Assembly: GCA_038501785.1 (NCBI GenBank) | Contig: JBAMJR010000032.1 | Coordinates: 2,357,001-2,421,000 of the forward strand | Origin: Myoxocephalus aenaeus | Lineage: Eukaryota; Chordata; Actinopteri; Perciformes; Cottidae | Direction of reading: 5' to 3' | Length of the DNA: 64,000 nt | Part shown: positions 12,501 through 22,692 of the stretch, in pieces | Position numbering within the stretch: the stretch's first letter is position 1 | Layout: every line of letters begins with the position of its first letter | Made by a program: the position numbers and the translations under genes | Notes under the pieces: model-generated | The model's database searches: none | The model's input: the letters and a program-made list of their open reading frames with translations, nothing else | What the model was told of the DNA's origin: nothing

Positions 12501-13732
12501 AGAATTTTGGAGTAGGGAAACTGTAATAGGGATCGAGTTTAGCTAAACATCATCGGTCTTTGTACTGAGGCCCAATTGCGGGGTCTCGGACTTTGAGACC
12601 CCTTTTGAGACACCCTTGCAAAGTCTGCAAGGGTGCAGGGCTCGTTACATGTTGAGGAATGCAAGCAGATACATTTAGTTATTGAAGCCGTTTTGACAAA
12701 AACGAGTACCGTAAAAGTCGGGTTACAAGACGCTACTACCTTCGGTCAGTGTCCCCGTTAGCTCCCCGCTGTAGCCAGCTTGCGCTCCTGCTAGCGCTCC
12801 GCTAGTCCCCCGCTAACTTCCACTAGCGCTCCGCTAGCTCCCCGACAACCACCGACGGTAGCAGGACCAGCCCCGGTTCGACACCCGACTCGGGCAGAGG
12901 GGATGCGGGCAGTAGCTAGCAGCAGCGGGGAGCTAGCGCTGCTGCTAGCTAGCTACAGCGGGGACACTGACCAGAGGTAGGAGCGGCTTGTAACCCGACT
13001 TTTAGGTAAATATATATTTGACGATCGCCTCTCATCTTGTAAGGCAAGAACCTGGAAGACGCTCAAGTCAGGGAGTCAAAAAATATCAAATAAATACCCA
13101 TATTTTGTACATGTTATGACGTTGTTAAGGTAATGATGTGTCGCAGCAAAGTGTTTTTGCAGCCTCTCGCACTCTTAAGGGATGTCGGTTCAGTCCCTGA
13201 GGGTTTTAGGCCTCGGGGACTCTGAGACTCTGTCACGTGATCATGACATGACATGTGTTGTCGTTCTCCAGGATTCCTGCCTACCTACCTGCTGCCGGCG
13301 TACGAGGAGGTGGTGGACCGCCCTGTGACGCCGCCTCCCCCTTACACCCCTCTGCAGTCAGCGCCCGCACCCCCGCGCCCGCCCGAGGAACCTCCCGGCT
13401 TCGGCCCGGCCGTCTCCGCCCCCGGCGACGCGCCGCCCCCCGCCACTCCGGAGGTCGCTCAGACCCGCCTCCACGGCGCGCACAACCCCAGCAAGGACTC
13501 AACGCCGGGCCGGTACCGGCGCTTCACGGGGGACTCCGGGATCGAGGTGTGCGACTGCCAGGAGCTGTGGGATCAGCGCAGCCTTCTGGAGACCGAGGAA
13601 GAGACAGTGGATGAGGGGGCGGGGCCAACGGGGGGCCGGTGCGAGCGCTGCGGCCCCGACGGCGGCGCAGTCGTTCGTGAAAACACAGACGGACACACGG
13701 CCGCGGAGACGGAGCCGCGGGCGCTTAGGTAA
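7929..13732 (+). CDS. wbp1: WW domain-binding protein 1 (4 exons, 264 aa)
   Basis: Joined exons are 7929-7997, 9554-9656, 12031-12192 and 13272-13732. Donors are GTAAAC, GTGAGT and GTGAGT, all acceptors are CAG, and reading phases agree. The product is a small single-pass membrane adaptor. The N-terminal Cys-rich module has CESGHCCGET and CCSYYYELWW. A transmembrane helix (WFWLVWALIIILTGCCIC, about residues 58-75) is followed by a basic cytosolic segment. The tail carries LPAY (119-122) and PPPPY (132-136), ligands for WW domains such as those of YAP or NEDD4-family ligases. The conserved RYRRFTGDSGIEVC block lies further on. CESGHCCGET favours WBP1 over its paralogue WBP1L, and the length is close to human WBP1. 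The start has an in-frame TAA upstream at 7905-7907; a second ATG lies two codons downstream. Exon 1 is the least certain exon. Confidence 0.87.
7998..9553 (+). other. wbp1 intron 1
   Basis: AT-rich with many gctagct/ttagct words near the start, and a (GT)n run at 9496-9524 close to the acceptor. No other gene is visible in it. Confidence 0.6.
9554..9656 (+). CDS. wbp1: wbp1 exon 2 (Cys-rich module)
   Basis: Encodes GVNNHSYACESGHCCGETQC and the following CSYYYELW. The phase-1 end T joins GG of exon 3 to give the second Trp of the ELWWFW motif. Confidence 0.93.
9657..12030 (+). other. wbp1 intron 2 with hAT remnants
   Basis: Holds fragments of two hAT families: one with atgcactgatatcggg-type ends near 10236-10330 and 11640-11690, and one spanning about 10737-11588 (separate entry). 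The remainder shows nothing recognisable. Confidence 0.55.
10737..11588. mobile_element. hAT-type element, degenerate
   Basis: The left end reads aggggtggggggaaaaaatc. The right end reads gattcccacccct, its approximate inverse, and both ends carry internal atcgat/tatcgtgat words. The flanks share only ggtac, so the target duplication has decayed. No transposase frame survives. The edges are approximate. Confidence 0.6.
12031..12192 (+). CDS. wbp1: wbp1 exon 3 (transmembrane exon)
   Basis: Encodes FWLVWALIIILTGCCICQHW followed by a Lys/Arg/Gln-rich segment and EINLIAYREAHNNSQLPLYL. Most of the single membrane helix is here. It ends in phase 1 before GTGAGT. Confidence 0.93.
12193..13271 (+). 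other. wbp1 intron 3 with palindromic MITE
   Basis: Contains two small hairpins (12578-12600, with ggggtctc/gagacccc arms, and 12611-12635, with cacccttgca/tgcaagggtg arms) and the inverted-repeat element at 12712-13004. No exon-like sequence is seen. Confidence 0.5.
12712..13004. mobile_element. Palindromic MITE-like element
   Basis: The ends are a perfect 18-bp inverted repeat (taaaagtcgggttacaag at 12712-12729 and its complement at 12987-13004). A second inner pair, gtcagtgtcccc and ggggacactgac, extends the fold. The centre is GC-rich with repeated gctagc/ctccgctag words. It is a non-coding foldback element; the superfamily is unclear. Confidence 0.65.
13272..13732 (+). CDS. wbp1: wbp1 exon 4 (PY motif and C-terminal tail)
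   Basis: Completes Arg112, then encodes FLPTYLLPAYEEVVDRPVTP, PPPPY and a Pro-rich linker, the conserved GDSGIEVC block, and an acidic tail ending at the stop 13730-13732. The exon is strikingly GC-rich compared with its neighbourhood. Confidence 0.93.
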
Positions 13733-14524
13733 TCCACCATGAGGTCTTTTTAATATCTGCAGTCCGGAAACTCTGCAGCGGCCCCCGATGAGAAAGGCAC
13801 ACTTTTGGTGCTGTGTATGAGTACATATTTTGACGGTTTCTAAAAATGTAAAGCTACATTATACAACTTCTGGTTGGAAGCAGAAGGTACAGTTTAAGCC
13901 AAGCTCCGCCCCCTCCTCATTTTCCAGTTGAAGTTTGGACGGTTGCTCATGTTGACGGTCTGATTTTTTTTTTTTAAATGTTCTCCTGCCGGGAAGCAGC
14001 ACTGATGTTCATGTTTTGTTCGTGTTCAGTTATTTGTTCTCACCTTGACTTCCACGGTTCTCTAATGTTGTGTCAGCGGTTCTCTGTCATGTTCCTCTAT
14101 CACCGCCTGTAGCATCAGACTAGACGACACCAAGACCAATACGTTGTTTTTCTCAATCCAAATGTATAATGACGATACATTATCCTTCATTTAAAAAGAT
14201 GTTTGTTCCAAAAAAGTTATTTATAAGGATCCCGTAAATTTGATTCAGACGTGACCGTCTCGGTGTAAAAGCAACTAAATGTTAAGCCTCGATCCTACTG
14301 GGAACTATCTGCTAAACATCTCAGGCGGTGGTGGGGTAGCAGGGCGTTGGAGTTCTTCAGAATTAATGTGATGAAGTACCTCAAGTTGTCGGGTATTTCT
14401 TTTCTTTTTATGTGCCAAAACCAGCTACCAGCCACTTCATATGTAAGATGCATATCATAACCTTCAAGAGCAATTGGCACATGATTGGAGGTCCGTCTTC
14501 ACTGGAACTAATGCGAAGATGTCC

Positions 14525-14952
14525 ATCTAGAACAGGGGCGTCAAACTCATTTTACTTAAGGGGCCGCATGCAGCCCATTTTGATCTCAAGTGGGCCGGAC
14601 CAGTAAAATCACAGCATAACGCATACAAAATGACAATATTTCTCTATGTTTAAATCATTGGTGAAGCTTTTTGGATGATAAACCCTATTTTAAGGTTTTT
14701 CTACAATAAACTAGAAACATAAAGACCAAAAATTCAGACATCAGCCCACTGTTTTCCTGCCTGGGATCTCTGCAGATTCCCTCGCAGTTGAGCAATATGA
14801 CTAGTAATGTCAGTATTCTAACCAGTTGTGACTGTGGATCAATGGTTAGCATGCCCGTCTTTTCAATCAGGTGATCGGTGGTTCGATCAGCGGGCCTGGA
14901 CTGGACCCGGATCCGGCCCGCGGGCCGTATGTTTGACACCCCTGATCTAGAA
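14525..14952. mobile_element. hAT-type MITE with intact 8-bp duplication
   Basis: Element 14533-14944 begins CAGGGGCGTCAAACTC and ends GTTTGACACCCCTG, a good inverted pair. The direct repeat atctagaa sits on both sides (14525-14532, 14945-14952). The right half contains a tRNA-like segment (separate entry). No transposase frame. Confidence 0.92.
14831..14905 (+). other. tRNA-like segment inside the MITE
   Basis: A stretch resembling pol III promoter boxes, with an A-box-like tggatcaatggttagc and a B-box-like ggttcgatcag at about tRNA spacing. The acceptor stem does not pair convincingly, so this is not a functional tRNA. It may be a tRNA pseudogene or SINE head captured by the transposon. 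Confidence 0.4.
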
Positions 14953-15271
14953 CGTGTAAGCTGTCCATCCATCAGAGCTAAACGGGAAAGGCCTTTGAAC
15001 GACAACAGAGGCTGTGTCGTCTGTGTGGAGGTCCTTGAGAGAGTTTTTTTTAAATGCACGTGCCTTAATCAGACGGCTCCTCCGGGGCACAGAGCGGCTT
15101 CTTCTTTAGGACACGATGTCAGTCGCTCCGCGGAGTGGAGTCCTCCGTCCGTAACGCGGTTCTGTGAGACGCCGTCGTGCCACAACGAGTACAACTGTGA
15201 TCGTAGCGCTAGTCATTTAATTCATGTTACGTTGTGTTCTGCACATCGGAGCTCAAGCCATGACCAAACTC

Positions 15272-15692
15272 AGAGATATTAGGGTGACCAGACGTCCTCT
15301 TTTTCCCGGACATGTCCTCTTTTTCGAGACCTAAAAAAAGCGTCCGGCAGGGATTCCAAAAACGTCCGGGATTTTGCTACGTCCGGGAAAATAGTTATTA
15401 CCCCCTTACAAGTTTTGGAAATGGTATCTCCCTCACGTTCCACCTTCTGACTGTAGAGAGAACTGTCATTGGTCGACCGATCTCAACGTAAATGTAAGTT
15501 CACGCATGCTACACACTACCCCCCCCCCCCGCGACGAAGTGTCCTCCTCCTCCTCTCTCTCTGTCCTCAAAGAGGATGTAGTGTCCTCTTTTGAGGACAG
15601 AGAGGACAGTCTACTACTATTACTACGTTCCGGGGGGGCGGAACGTAGTGTCCTCTTTTTCACAAACTCAAATCTGGTCACCCTAGAGATAT
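15272..15692. mobile_element. hAT-like MITE with gtcctctttt repeats
   Basis: Element 15280-15684. The ends tagggtgaccaga and tctggtcaccct are inverted. The 8-bp direct repeat agagatat flanks it (15272-15279 and 15685-15692). The interior has many tgtcctcttt/gaggaca words in both orientations, giving strong folding potential. Confidence 0.85.
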
Positions 15693-16176
15693 GCAAAGGA
15701 GTGCGTGTGCGTCTGTCTGTCTGTCTGTGTGTGTAAAGGGAGCGACTGACTGAACACTCCGCCTAAAGAGCATGTCCTCCGGTGCACTGAGGGACTTTTC
15801 TCCTAACTGAGTCAGTCGTTGACCTTGTGGCCGTCAGCAGCCGCTGCTCCACTCTGTACTTATGCTCTTTATAATCCGCCAAATAAAAATCTATTTTTCT
15901 GTCGGATTTTTGTATAACATAATAAAAGTTATGGAGAACCCATGTCTACTATCCTTTTTCTTTCACTAGACTCAGTGAACTGCGAACAGGTGCGCGTGCC
16001 AGAAGGGAGCGCGAGTGAACACAGTGAACACAGCAGGAGAGAACGCAACGTTAGCCAGCTAGCTAAAGCTCCGGTGGAACATTATTAGCTAACGCTACCG
16101 TTTTTGAGGAGGTAGATTTTGAGGAGAGGGGACTGACAAGGCAGAAGGTAAAGTGGTCCACCGTTCTATCAATAAG

Positions 16177-16375
16177 CAGACCTGCCAACCTGTACGCAAT
16201 TTGCGTAGCGGATACGCATTTTGACGTAAAATTAATTTTAGACTAATTGACCAGCACACATTATATGCAATATAATGCATGACGAGTATTTAATGACTTG
16301 TCCCCTATTAGTCGTTGTCAATTCCCCCCCCCCCCCCTCGTCGGTACGCAACAAATATCAAGGTTGGCAGGTCTG
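16177..16375. mobile_element. Short MITE with cagacctgccaacct ends
   Basis: The 199-bp element starts cagacctgccaacc and ends ggttggcaggtctg. The 6-bp aataag is repeated directly on both sides. The interior has gtacgcaa/ttgcgta words and a C15-type homopolymer. No coding capacity. Confidence 0.75.
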
Positions 16376-16472
16376 AATAAGGCTAAACTAGAAGTTAACA
16401 CTAATACAAACATTATTTTTGCAGAATGAGTGTGTTAGGGGAGAAGGATGCAGCCATTGTTAAACAGCTGGA

Positions 16473-16679
16473 TTGAAATGCAGCTGGAACTGGTCGTGGC
16501 TAAAACTGGAAGGCAAGGTCTCAATAAAAGGGCAAGAGGTGTCCTTTCATCTAGGAGATGTATTCTCCAAAATCAACAGGCAGGGATTCGCCAGATGCAT
16601 TCTCTGCATCAAAGATATAAATGATGCTAACAAAGGCAGCCATGCTCTCCCTTACCACATTGTGCCTCATATACTGTAA
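16473..16679 (+). pseudogene. Possible zinc-finger remnant of a hAT transposase
   Basis: The frame contains FARCILCIKDINDANKGSHA followed by a His a few residues later. A C-x2-C pair, a short NxG.SAL-like turn, then His resembles the BED/TTF-type N-terminal finger of hAT transposases. The second His spacing and the rest of the protein are not recognisable. A decayed transposon fragment is the likeliest reading; a chance match is possible. Confidence 0.35.
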
Positions 16680-16942
16680 ATGTTAGACCAGTGACAGGCT
16701 GGCATGAAATGGCTTGCATAATACTTAGTAAGGAGGCCATAATCATTTTTGACTCATGGCTGAAGTTAAGTTTCTCCAGCTCTCCCCAGGTTGGCAAAAA
16801 AAGCATCTCAAAATGCATCAGATTGATGCTTTAAAATATGGAATATTTACATTTTTCTTACGGGGGAGCATGCCCCCGGACCCCCCTAGAGGGGTAATAT
16901 CCTTCTCACCTTTTTCACCCCTGACCCGTTTTCATGCCTGAA

Positions 16943-17190
16943 CTATAGTGTCTATACAGTGTATAGTTACTATACACAGTATAGTATCTATACACTGTAT
17001 ACTATACAGTGTATCTTCTACTATATAGTATACACAATATGTATATATACTAACTATAGTATCTATACAGTGTATAGTGTATATATACACTGTATAGTGA
17101 CTACAGTGTATATACACTATAGTATATATACACTGTAGTTACTATACTATACAGTGTATATAGTGTGTGTATATATACACTTTATATATA
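16943..17190. repeat. TATACACTGTATA palindromic satellite, block 1
   Basis: Dense alternation of tatacagtgtata, tatagtgtatatatacac and tagttactatac words. Nearly every segment is its own reverse complement, so the same words appear on both strands. Blocks 2 and 3 follow at 17393-17965 and 18525-18590. Confidence 0.9.
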
Positions 17191-17392
17191 CTCACATTAA
17201 CGTATCTGTTGTCTGAGCACTTCTTATCTTACACTTATTTTAATACCAATTGCACTGTTGTTATCGTTGATTGTTGATTGTTGTTTGTCTCGTCTAACGT
17301 CCCATGTCCATGTCCAATGTATGCACCTTCCGCCTCAAAAAATTCCTCGTTTGTGTGAAAACATTCCTGGCTAATAAACAGTTTCTGATAGT

Positions 17393-17965
17393 CACTATAC
17401 AGTGTATATACACACTGTATAGTAACTATATAGTGTATATATATACACTGTATAGTAACTATATAGTGTATATATACACTGTATAGTAACTATATAGTGT
17501 ATATAGTGTATATACACACTGTATAGTAACTATATAGTGTATATATACACTATACAGTGTATATTTACTATAGTATATATACACTGTAGTTACTATACAA
17601 TACAGTGTATATAGTGTGTATATATACACTTTATAGTCACTATACAGTGTATATAGTGTGTATATATACACTTTATAGTCACTATACAGTGTATATAGTG
17701 TATATACACACTGTATATTAACTATATAGTGTATATATACACTGTATAGTAACTATATAGTGTATATATACACTATACAGTGTATATATACTATAGTATA
17801 TATACACTAGTTACTATACAGTGTATACAGTGTATATATACACACTGTATAGTCACTATACAGTGTATATATACACTATATATACTGTATAGTGACTATA
17901 CAGTGTATATAGTGTATATATTGTGACTATACACTCTATATAGTGTATATATTGTGATGGGAAAA
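17393..17965. repeat. TATACACTGTATA palindromic satellite, block 2
   Basis: The longest block, about 570 bp. It uses the same vocabulary as block 1, with irregular 30-60 bp higher-order units such as actgtatagtaactatatag recurring several times. Variation between units shows it is not a simple microsatellite. Confidence 0.9.
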
Positions 17966-18524
17966 TATGTATGTACTGTATTTTTAATACATTTCTGTAT
18001 GTACATGAGGTTTTAAATACTAAAGTATGTTCAGATTAATGAGTAACATATAAGTAAACATGGAGGGACTGATAACATGGGTTGTCAGGTTCAAGAGGCT
18101 ACTCTGGTTCGGACCAGCTGATAAGAACTCTGAAGTGCACAGTCATCTTTCTGACTGCATGGTCTGCTGTATGTGGGGACAGGGGATTGGTTGAACGTAT
18201 AGTTTTGATCAGGCTAAAGTACGCACAGTTCAATGTATATCACGTGTTCGAGCTAGTGAGAACCAATTAGAGATGAGATGGTCTTGACGGGATGGTCATT
18301 TGAAACTGTATATAACTGGCTGTTTTAACAATGATATTGTGTGGAAACCCTGACAGACATTGACGATTCTTGGCTGTTGGGATTTCTTCCTGCTTGCAAG
18401 CATTAATAAATTGACAGAGGCATTTTGTCTTGACCAGAGAAACTTTGCTTGCTTGCTTGTTTGTTTTTGATATTTGATTGGAACCTTTGAGCTCTCCTCT
18501 CGAATATCGAATTATTTCCACCAC
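17966..18524. other. Unique sequence between satellite blocks
   Basis: No gene or known repeat is recognised; open frames are short. The sequence resumes the satellite at 18525. Confidence 0.45.
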
Positions 18525-18590
18525 AATATACACTATATACACTGTATAGTTACTATATAGTGTATATATACAGTGTACTGTATGCTGTAG
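18525..18590. repeat. TATACACTGTATA palindromic satellite, block 3
   Basis: A short block with the same words as blocks 1 and 2. Confidence 0.8.
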
Positions 18591-20202
18591 CTGACTCAGG
18601 TTACACTCACTGCACATTAGTCTACTGGCAAAACTTGTTCAGTCATGTTGTGATGTAATGAAACTCAGTCAAGAGGACATAAGTCAAGTTTGAAGTACTC
18701 TTCACACGTTTTATTTAGTTATTTAAACTCAAGTGTAAATGTACTACACAAAAAAAAGTATTTGTTAGTACAACATACAATACCTATTCAACTTTACTTG
18801 CATGAAACCTTTACTTGTTTTTTTAAGGCAATCACCTGCAGGCTTTTTCTAAGTAAAGTTCTAATGAGATGTTACAGCGTGGGAACTTAACTCAGGTAAA
18901 CATGTGACTGTGACTGCATGAGCTGTTTACAGATGTTATGCCATCATGTGTAAACTGGATCATGTAAAGCAATAGAGCAAAGAGGAAATCCTGCTCAAAT
19001 CTTTTATTGTATGAATGTCATTTCAATCCACTTTCCCTCATATGAACGCTGTGTGGAGACGCAGCGTCCTTCAGGACGTCGTAGCAGACCTCCACCACCA
19101 GAGGGCGCAGCAGCACAAGACCTGTCAGGAGAGACAACCCGTCCTGACTCTTTTCTGACATCTCCTATTTCTACTTGTCTCTTTATTGGGGAAAGAAACC
19201 GTTTGTCCTCCAAAGTTGTGGTTGTTGTGACGGTCAATAACGACAGAACATGGAACATATGTCATGGGGATGTAACAATATACGTTGACTCAATTCATTC
19301 ATTTATTAGTCATTGATTTTACACCATATTTCACTTTTTTTCTTTTTAAACTACAACAACAGCAACACAAACGTGCACAAAACAAACATCTTACATGTCG
19401 TAGAGTGTAGTATTACACCTGTAGCTGCTGTCAACGCTATGTGTGTCATTTAATTTGAACAACGCATACTTTATGTTTTGAGATTTTTAGAGAAAAAAAG
19501 ATTATATATATATATGAAAACAGGATCAGTGAGAATCTGAGGAACAGCTTTCTGAACACTTTCTAGCAAAGTATTCTTCAAAAGGCAGATTATGTTATGT
19601 AATATTAAAACAATGGCTGAGGAAGGAGCAACACAGATAACGCAGAGCATCCCCCTGTGATGGAAACCAGTTGTTACACGTGTGTCTGCATACCATTCAA
19701 GCCAACACACAGGTTGGACCTGTGTGTGTGTGTGTGTGTGTGTGGCAGCAATGCAACACATATTTCATCATAATTAACTTCCACAGGACATGGAGGTAGT
19801 AGCAGTAGGTTTTGTGTTTAACTGTTGTTTTGTAATACATTGTGTTTCACGGACAAACAAAAAAAAGACAGTGATTCCTTTAATGGTCAAAGAATAAACG
19901 TCAGCTTTTGAGACGATGCCGATTTTTGTTGTTGAATGAATTGTCCCATAATGCACTGAGTTGGAATATAAATGGCATTACAGTGTGTTTGGACACTAGA
20001 TCCCTGCTTAAAAATTGCATTTAAATGTCTTTTGTTCTTTGGTGCACTTGTTCTCCAAGTTAGAGTTGTCATGTCTGCTTCAAACACAATGCGCTTCCTG
20101 TTATCAAAGCCACGGCCTTGGGCTAAACGGGCTGCAGACGAGTGCAGAAAACTGTCGGGTTTCAGTCACAGCTGATCAGGGGACTGAAGAGGGAGCACCG
20201 AG
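18591..20202. other. Intergenic region upstream of the SLC6 gene
   Basis: No gene is recognised. A short (TG)n lies at 19720-19743. A TATAAA word at 19967-19972, 231 bp before the SLC6 ATG, could be part of its promoter but is unsupported by other motifs. Confidence 0.4.
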
Positions 20203-20332
20203 ATGGCGACCGGACTGAGGAAGAGGGAGCAGTGGAGGAAGAAAAGAGAATATATCCTGGCAGCAGCAGGCAACGTGGTGGGCCTGGGCAACGTGTGGAG
20301 ATTCCCCTACCTGTGCTACAAGAATGGAGGAG
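20203..20332 (+). CDS. SLC6 exon 1 (N-terminus and TM1)
   Basis: Encodes MATGLRKREQWRKKREYILA and the TM1 signature including Asn24, Gly27, Asn30 and Trp32. Ends phase 1 before GTAAAC. The RxxW pair of the cytosolic gate is visible as REQW. Confidence 0.93.
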
Positions 20333-22643
20333 GTAAACTGGAATCCATACTGGAATATTTGAGATGATTGAAATATATATACTGTATATGTGAATTTATA
20401 CATGATGGAATTTGTTCACAACTCAGTAGTTATTCATTTTAAATCAGCAAAATAACATGAAATTGTTTATAAATGTACCAAACGCATGTATTCTTTCTCG
20501 TTGGCACTTGCCGAAAAAACGGCCAAGCTGACTTTATTGCATAAGACCTCACATTTAATTGCTGGTTCCGGCAGCTTTATAGGAAGTGATTATACGCAGA
20601 GAAACGTTCTTGCTTCCCTCAGGATGAATTCAGATCAGATATTCTCGGCTGTCGGTCTGACATGTTGTTATTGATCAGATCAGTCGAAAAATGTGATGAT
20701 GTCAATTCAGAGGAAGAGCCACATGCAGGTGGGTTGAATTGAACATTATGCAGGCTTTGATAATAATAAAGTTTTTTAACATTCCAAAGCTTAACAAAAA
20801 ACTGGTGGAGCAGGCTGACGCAATACAAAGTACAGGGGAAAATAACAATGTAAAGACAAACCGGTATGGCATCAGGTAGAAAGGCAGGACGTCCAACTGG
20901 GAACAAACTGGGCCGAGTTCCTGAAATACTGAAAACTTGTGTTAAGTTTAGTTTGAGCTCAGTTCCAGATAGACAGGTAACATTCAATTCAGTTTATTTT
21001 ATACAGCCCAAAATCACGAATACAAATTTTCCTCGGAGGGCTTTACAATCCGTACACATAACATCCTCACATCGGATCAGGAAAAACTCCCCCAAATAAA
21101 GATAGTAAAAACCCTTTCACAGGGAAAAAAGGGGAAGAAACCTGAGGGAGAGCAACAGTTTATCTCTGACTCCTCCCCCTTGAACCCAGACAAGCTGTTT
21201 TTTTCCCTTGTTGATTCAGTTTGTATCAAAGAGCAAATCAAAGCGCATTAATTACCAATGGTTTACTTTATGTCGGAATGTAAATCCTGGTTTGTGGTCT
21301 CTCTCTCTCTCTCTCTCTGTCTCCCTCTCTCTCTCTCCCTCTCTCTCTCTCTCTGTCTCTCTTTCTTATATATTTGAACAGCGTTTTATTTCTCCCTTTT
21401 TTAGACTGATGGTCAACATGTCTAACAACATCTCAAGTTAACTTAATTGCATGTGTTGAAATAGACGAAATAAAGTCAGTGCATGCTCTTCATTCAAGTT
21501 CCAAATAGATGTCGAACATTGAAATTCTTTTAACTTTTTAATCAAATAATAATTGTTAGTGGCAGCATAACATTGGATAAAAAGATGTGGTCCCCATCCC
21601 GTTGCACAGCATCATGGTCTTTGGTGTACCTCCGTCCCTGCAGGTGTCTTCCTGTTGCCTTACTGTTTCTTCGCTGTGCTGTGTGGCGTGCCGCTCTTCC
21701 TGATGGAGGCTGTGATTGGTCAGTACACACAGGAGGGCGCCATCACCTGCTGGACCAAGCTGTGCCCGCTGGCTCAGGGTAATAATCACACTGCTGACAT
21801 TGAGCATGTGCCATTCAAAATGAACCGGCGCTGAAAACCAATTGCTGCGGGTTAAGGATAGCAAAATAACATTATGAATTCTCCTTTAATTGGTCAAAAT
21901 CAAAAGCAACTAAGTCTTATAAAAGGATAATTTACCTTTAGCCGACTATCCCACAGTACCATTACCTTGAACAGGCAGAGTAAGAAACAGAGGAAGAGAC
22001 AACCTTGTCTGGGTTAGAGACCAAAGAGAATCGTGTAAATATCGCCACTAAAAGGTGATTTTGATTGGTAACCCTGGTGTCGGATGTCCTCTCCCTCCAG
22101 GGATCGGCTATTCTACCATAGTGATCCAGCTTTACTCCAGGTTCTATATCATCATCCTGGCCTGGGCCCTCCTCTACTTCTTCTATTGTTTCAGAGACCC
22201 TCTGCCCTGGGCCACCTGCAACAACCCCTGGAACACAGGTCAGTATGGCTCGCTAACTCACTTTTAGCTCAGCTGCTCCACCTCGGGAAAGGACGTCGTC
22301 GGGCCTTCTGTGCCGTCTGATATAGTTTACATAAATACGCGCATGACGGGATGCGGCTTCATTATCGGACAATGCATCAATCACATCAACAAGAACCAGT
22401 CACATTTAGTTATAACAAAACAATCCAACAAAACTACGGCATTAAAACACTGCATACTCAAGAGAACGAGCCAGAAGGAACGATATTAACTACGCAATGG
22501 CAAAAACAGGCTGACGGCGAGGGAATAATTATAATACATGTAGTGTATTTGTGAAAAACAATTAAATTATAAAATAGCTATAACTTTGTGATTCTGTTTA
22601 GGCCAGTAGAGAAGGCTTAGCTGGCCCTGACGGCCCACCACTG

Positions 22644-22692
<49 letters not shown>

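Larger units (their letters stand above)
13733..15927 (+). other. wbp1 3' region
   Basis: Possible 3' UTR. AATAAA signals occur at 14705-14710 (inside a hAT), 15882-15887 and 15921-15926. Two intact MITEs (14533-14944 and 15280-15684) interrupt it. Which signal is used cannot be decided from sequence. Confidence 0.4.

Noticed and set aside
13255..13614. Alternative frames across the GC-rich wbp1 exon 4, both strands
   Set aside because: High GC content removes stops. The true frame is fixed by the PPPPY and GDSGIEVC motifs and by splice phase.
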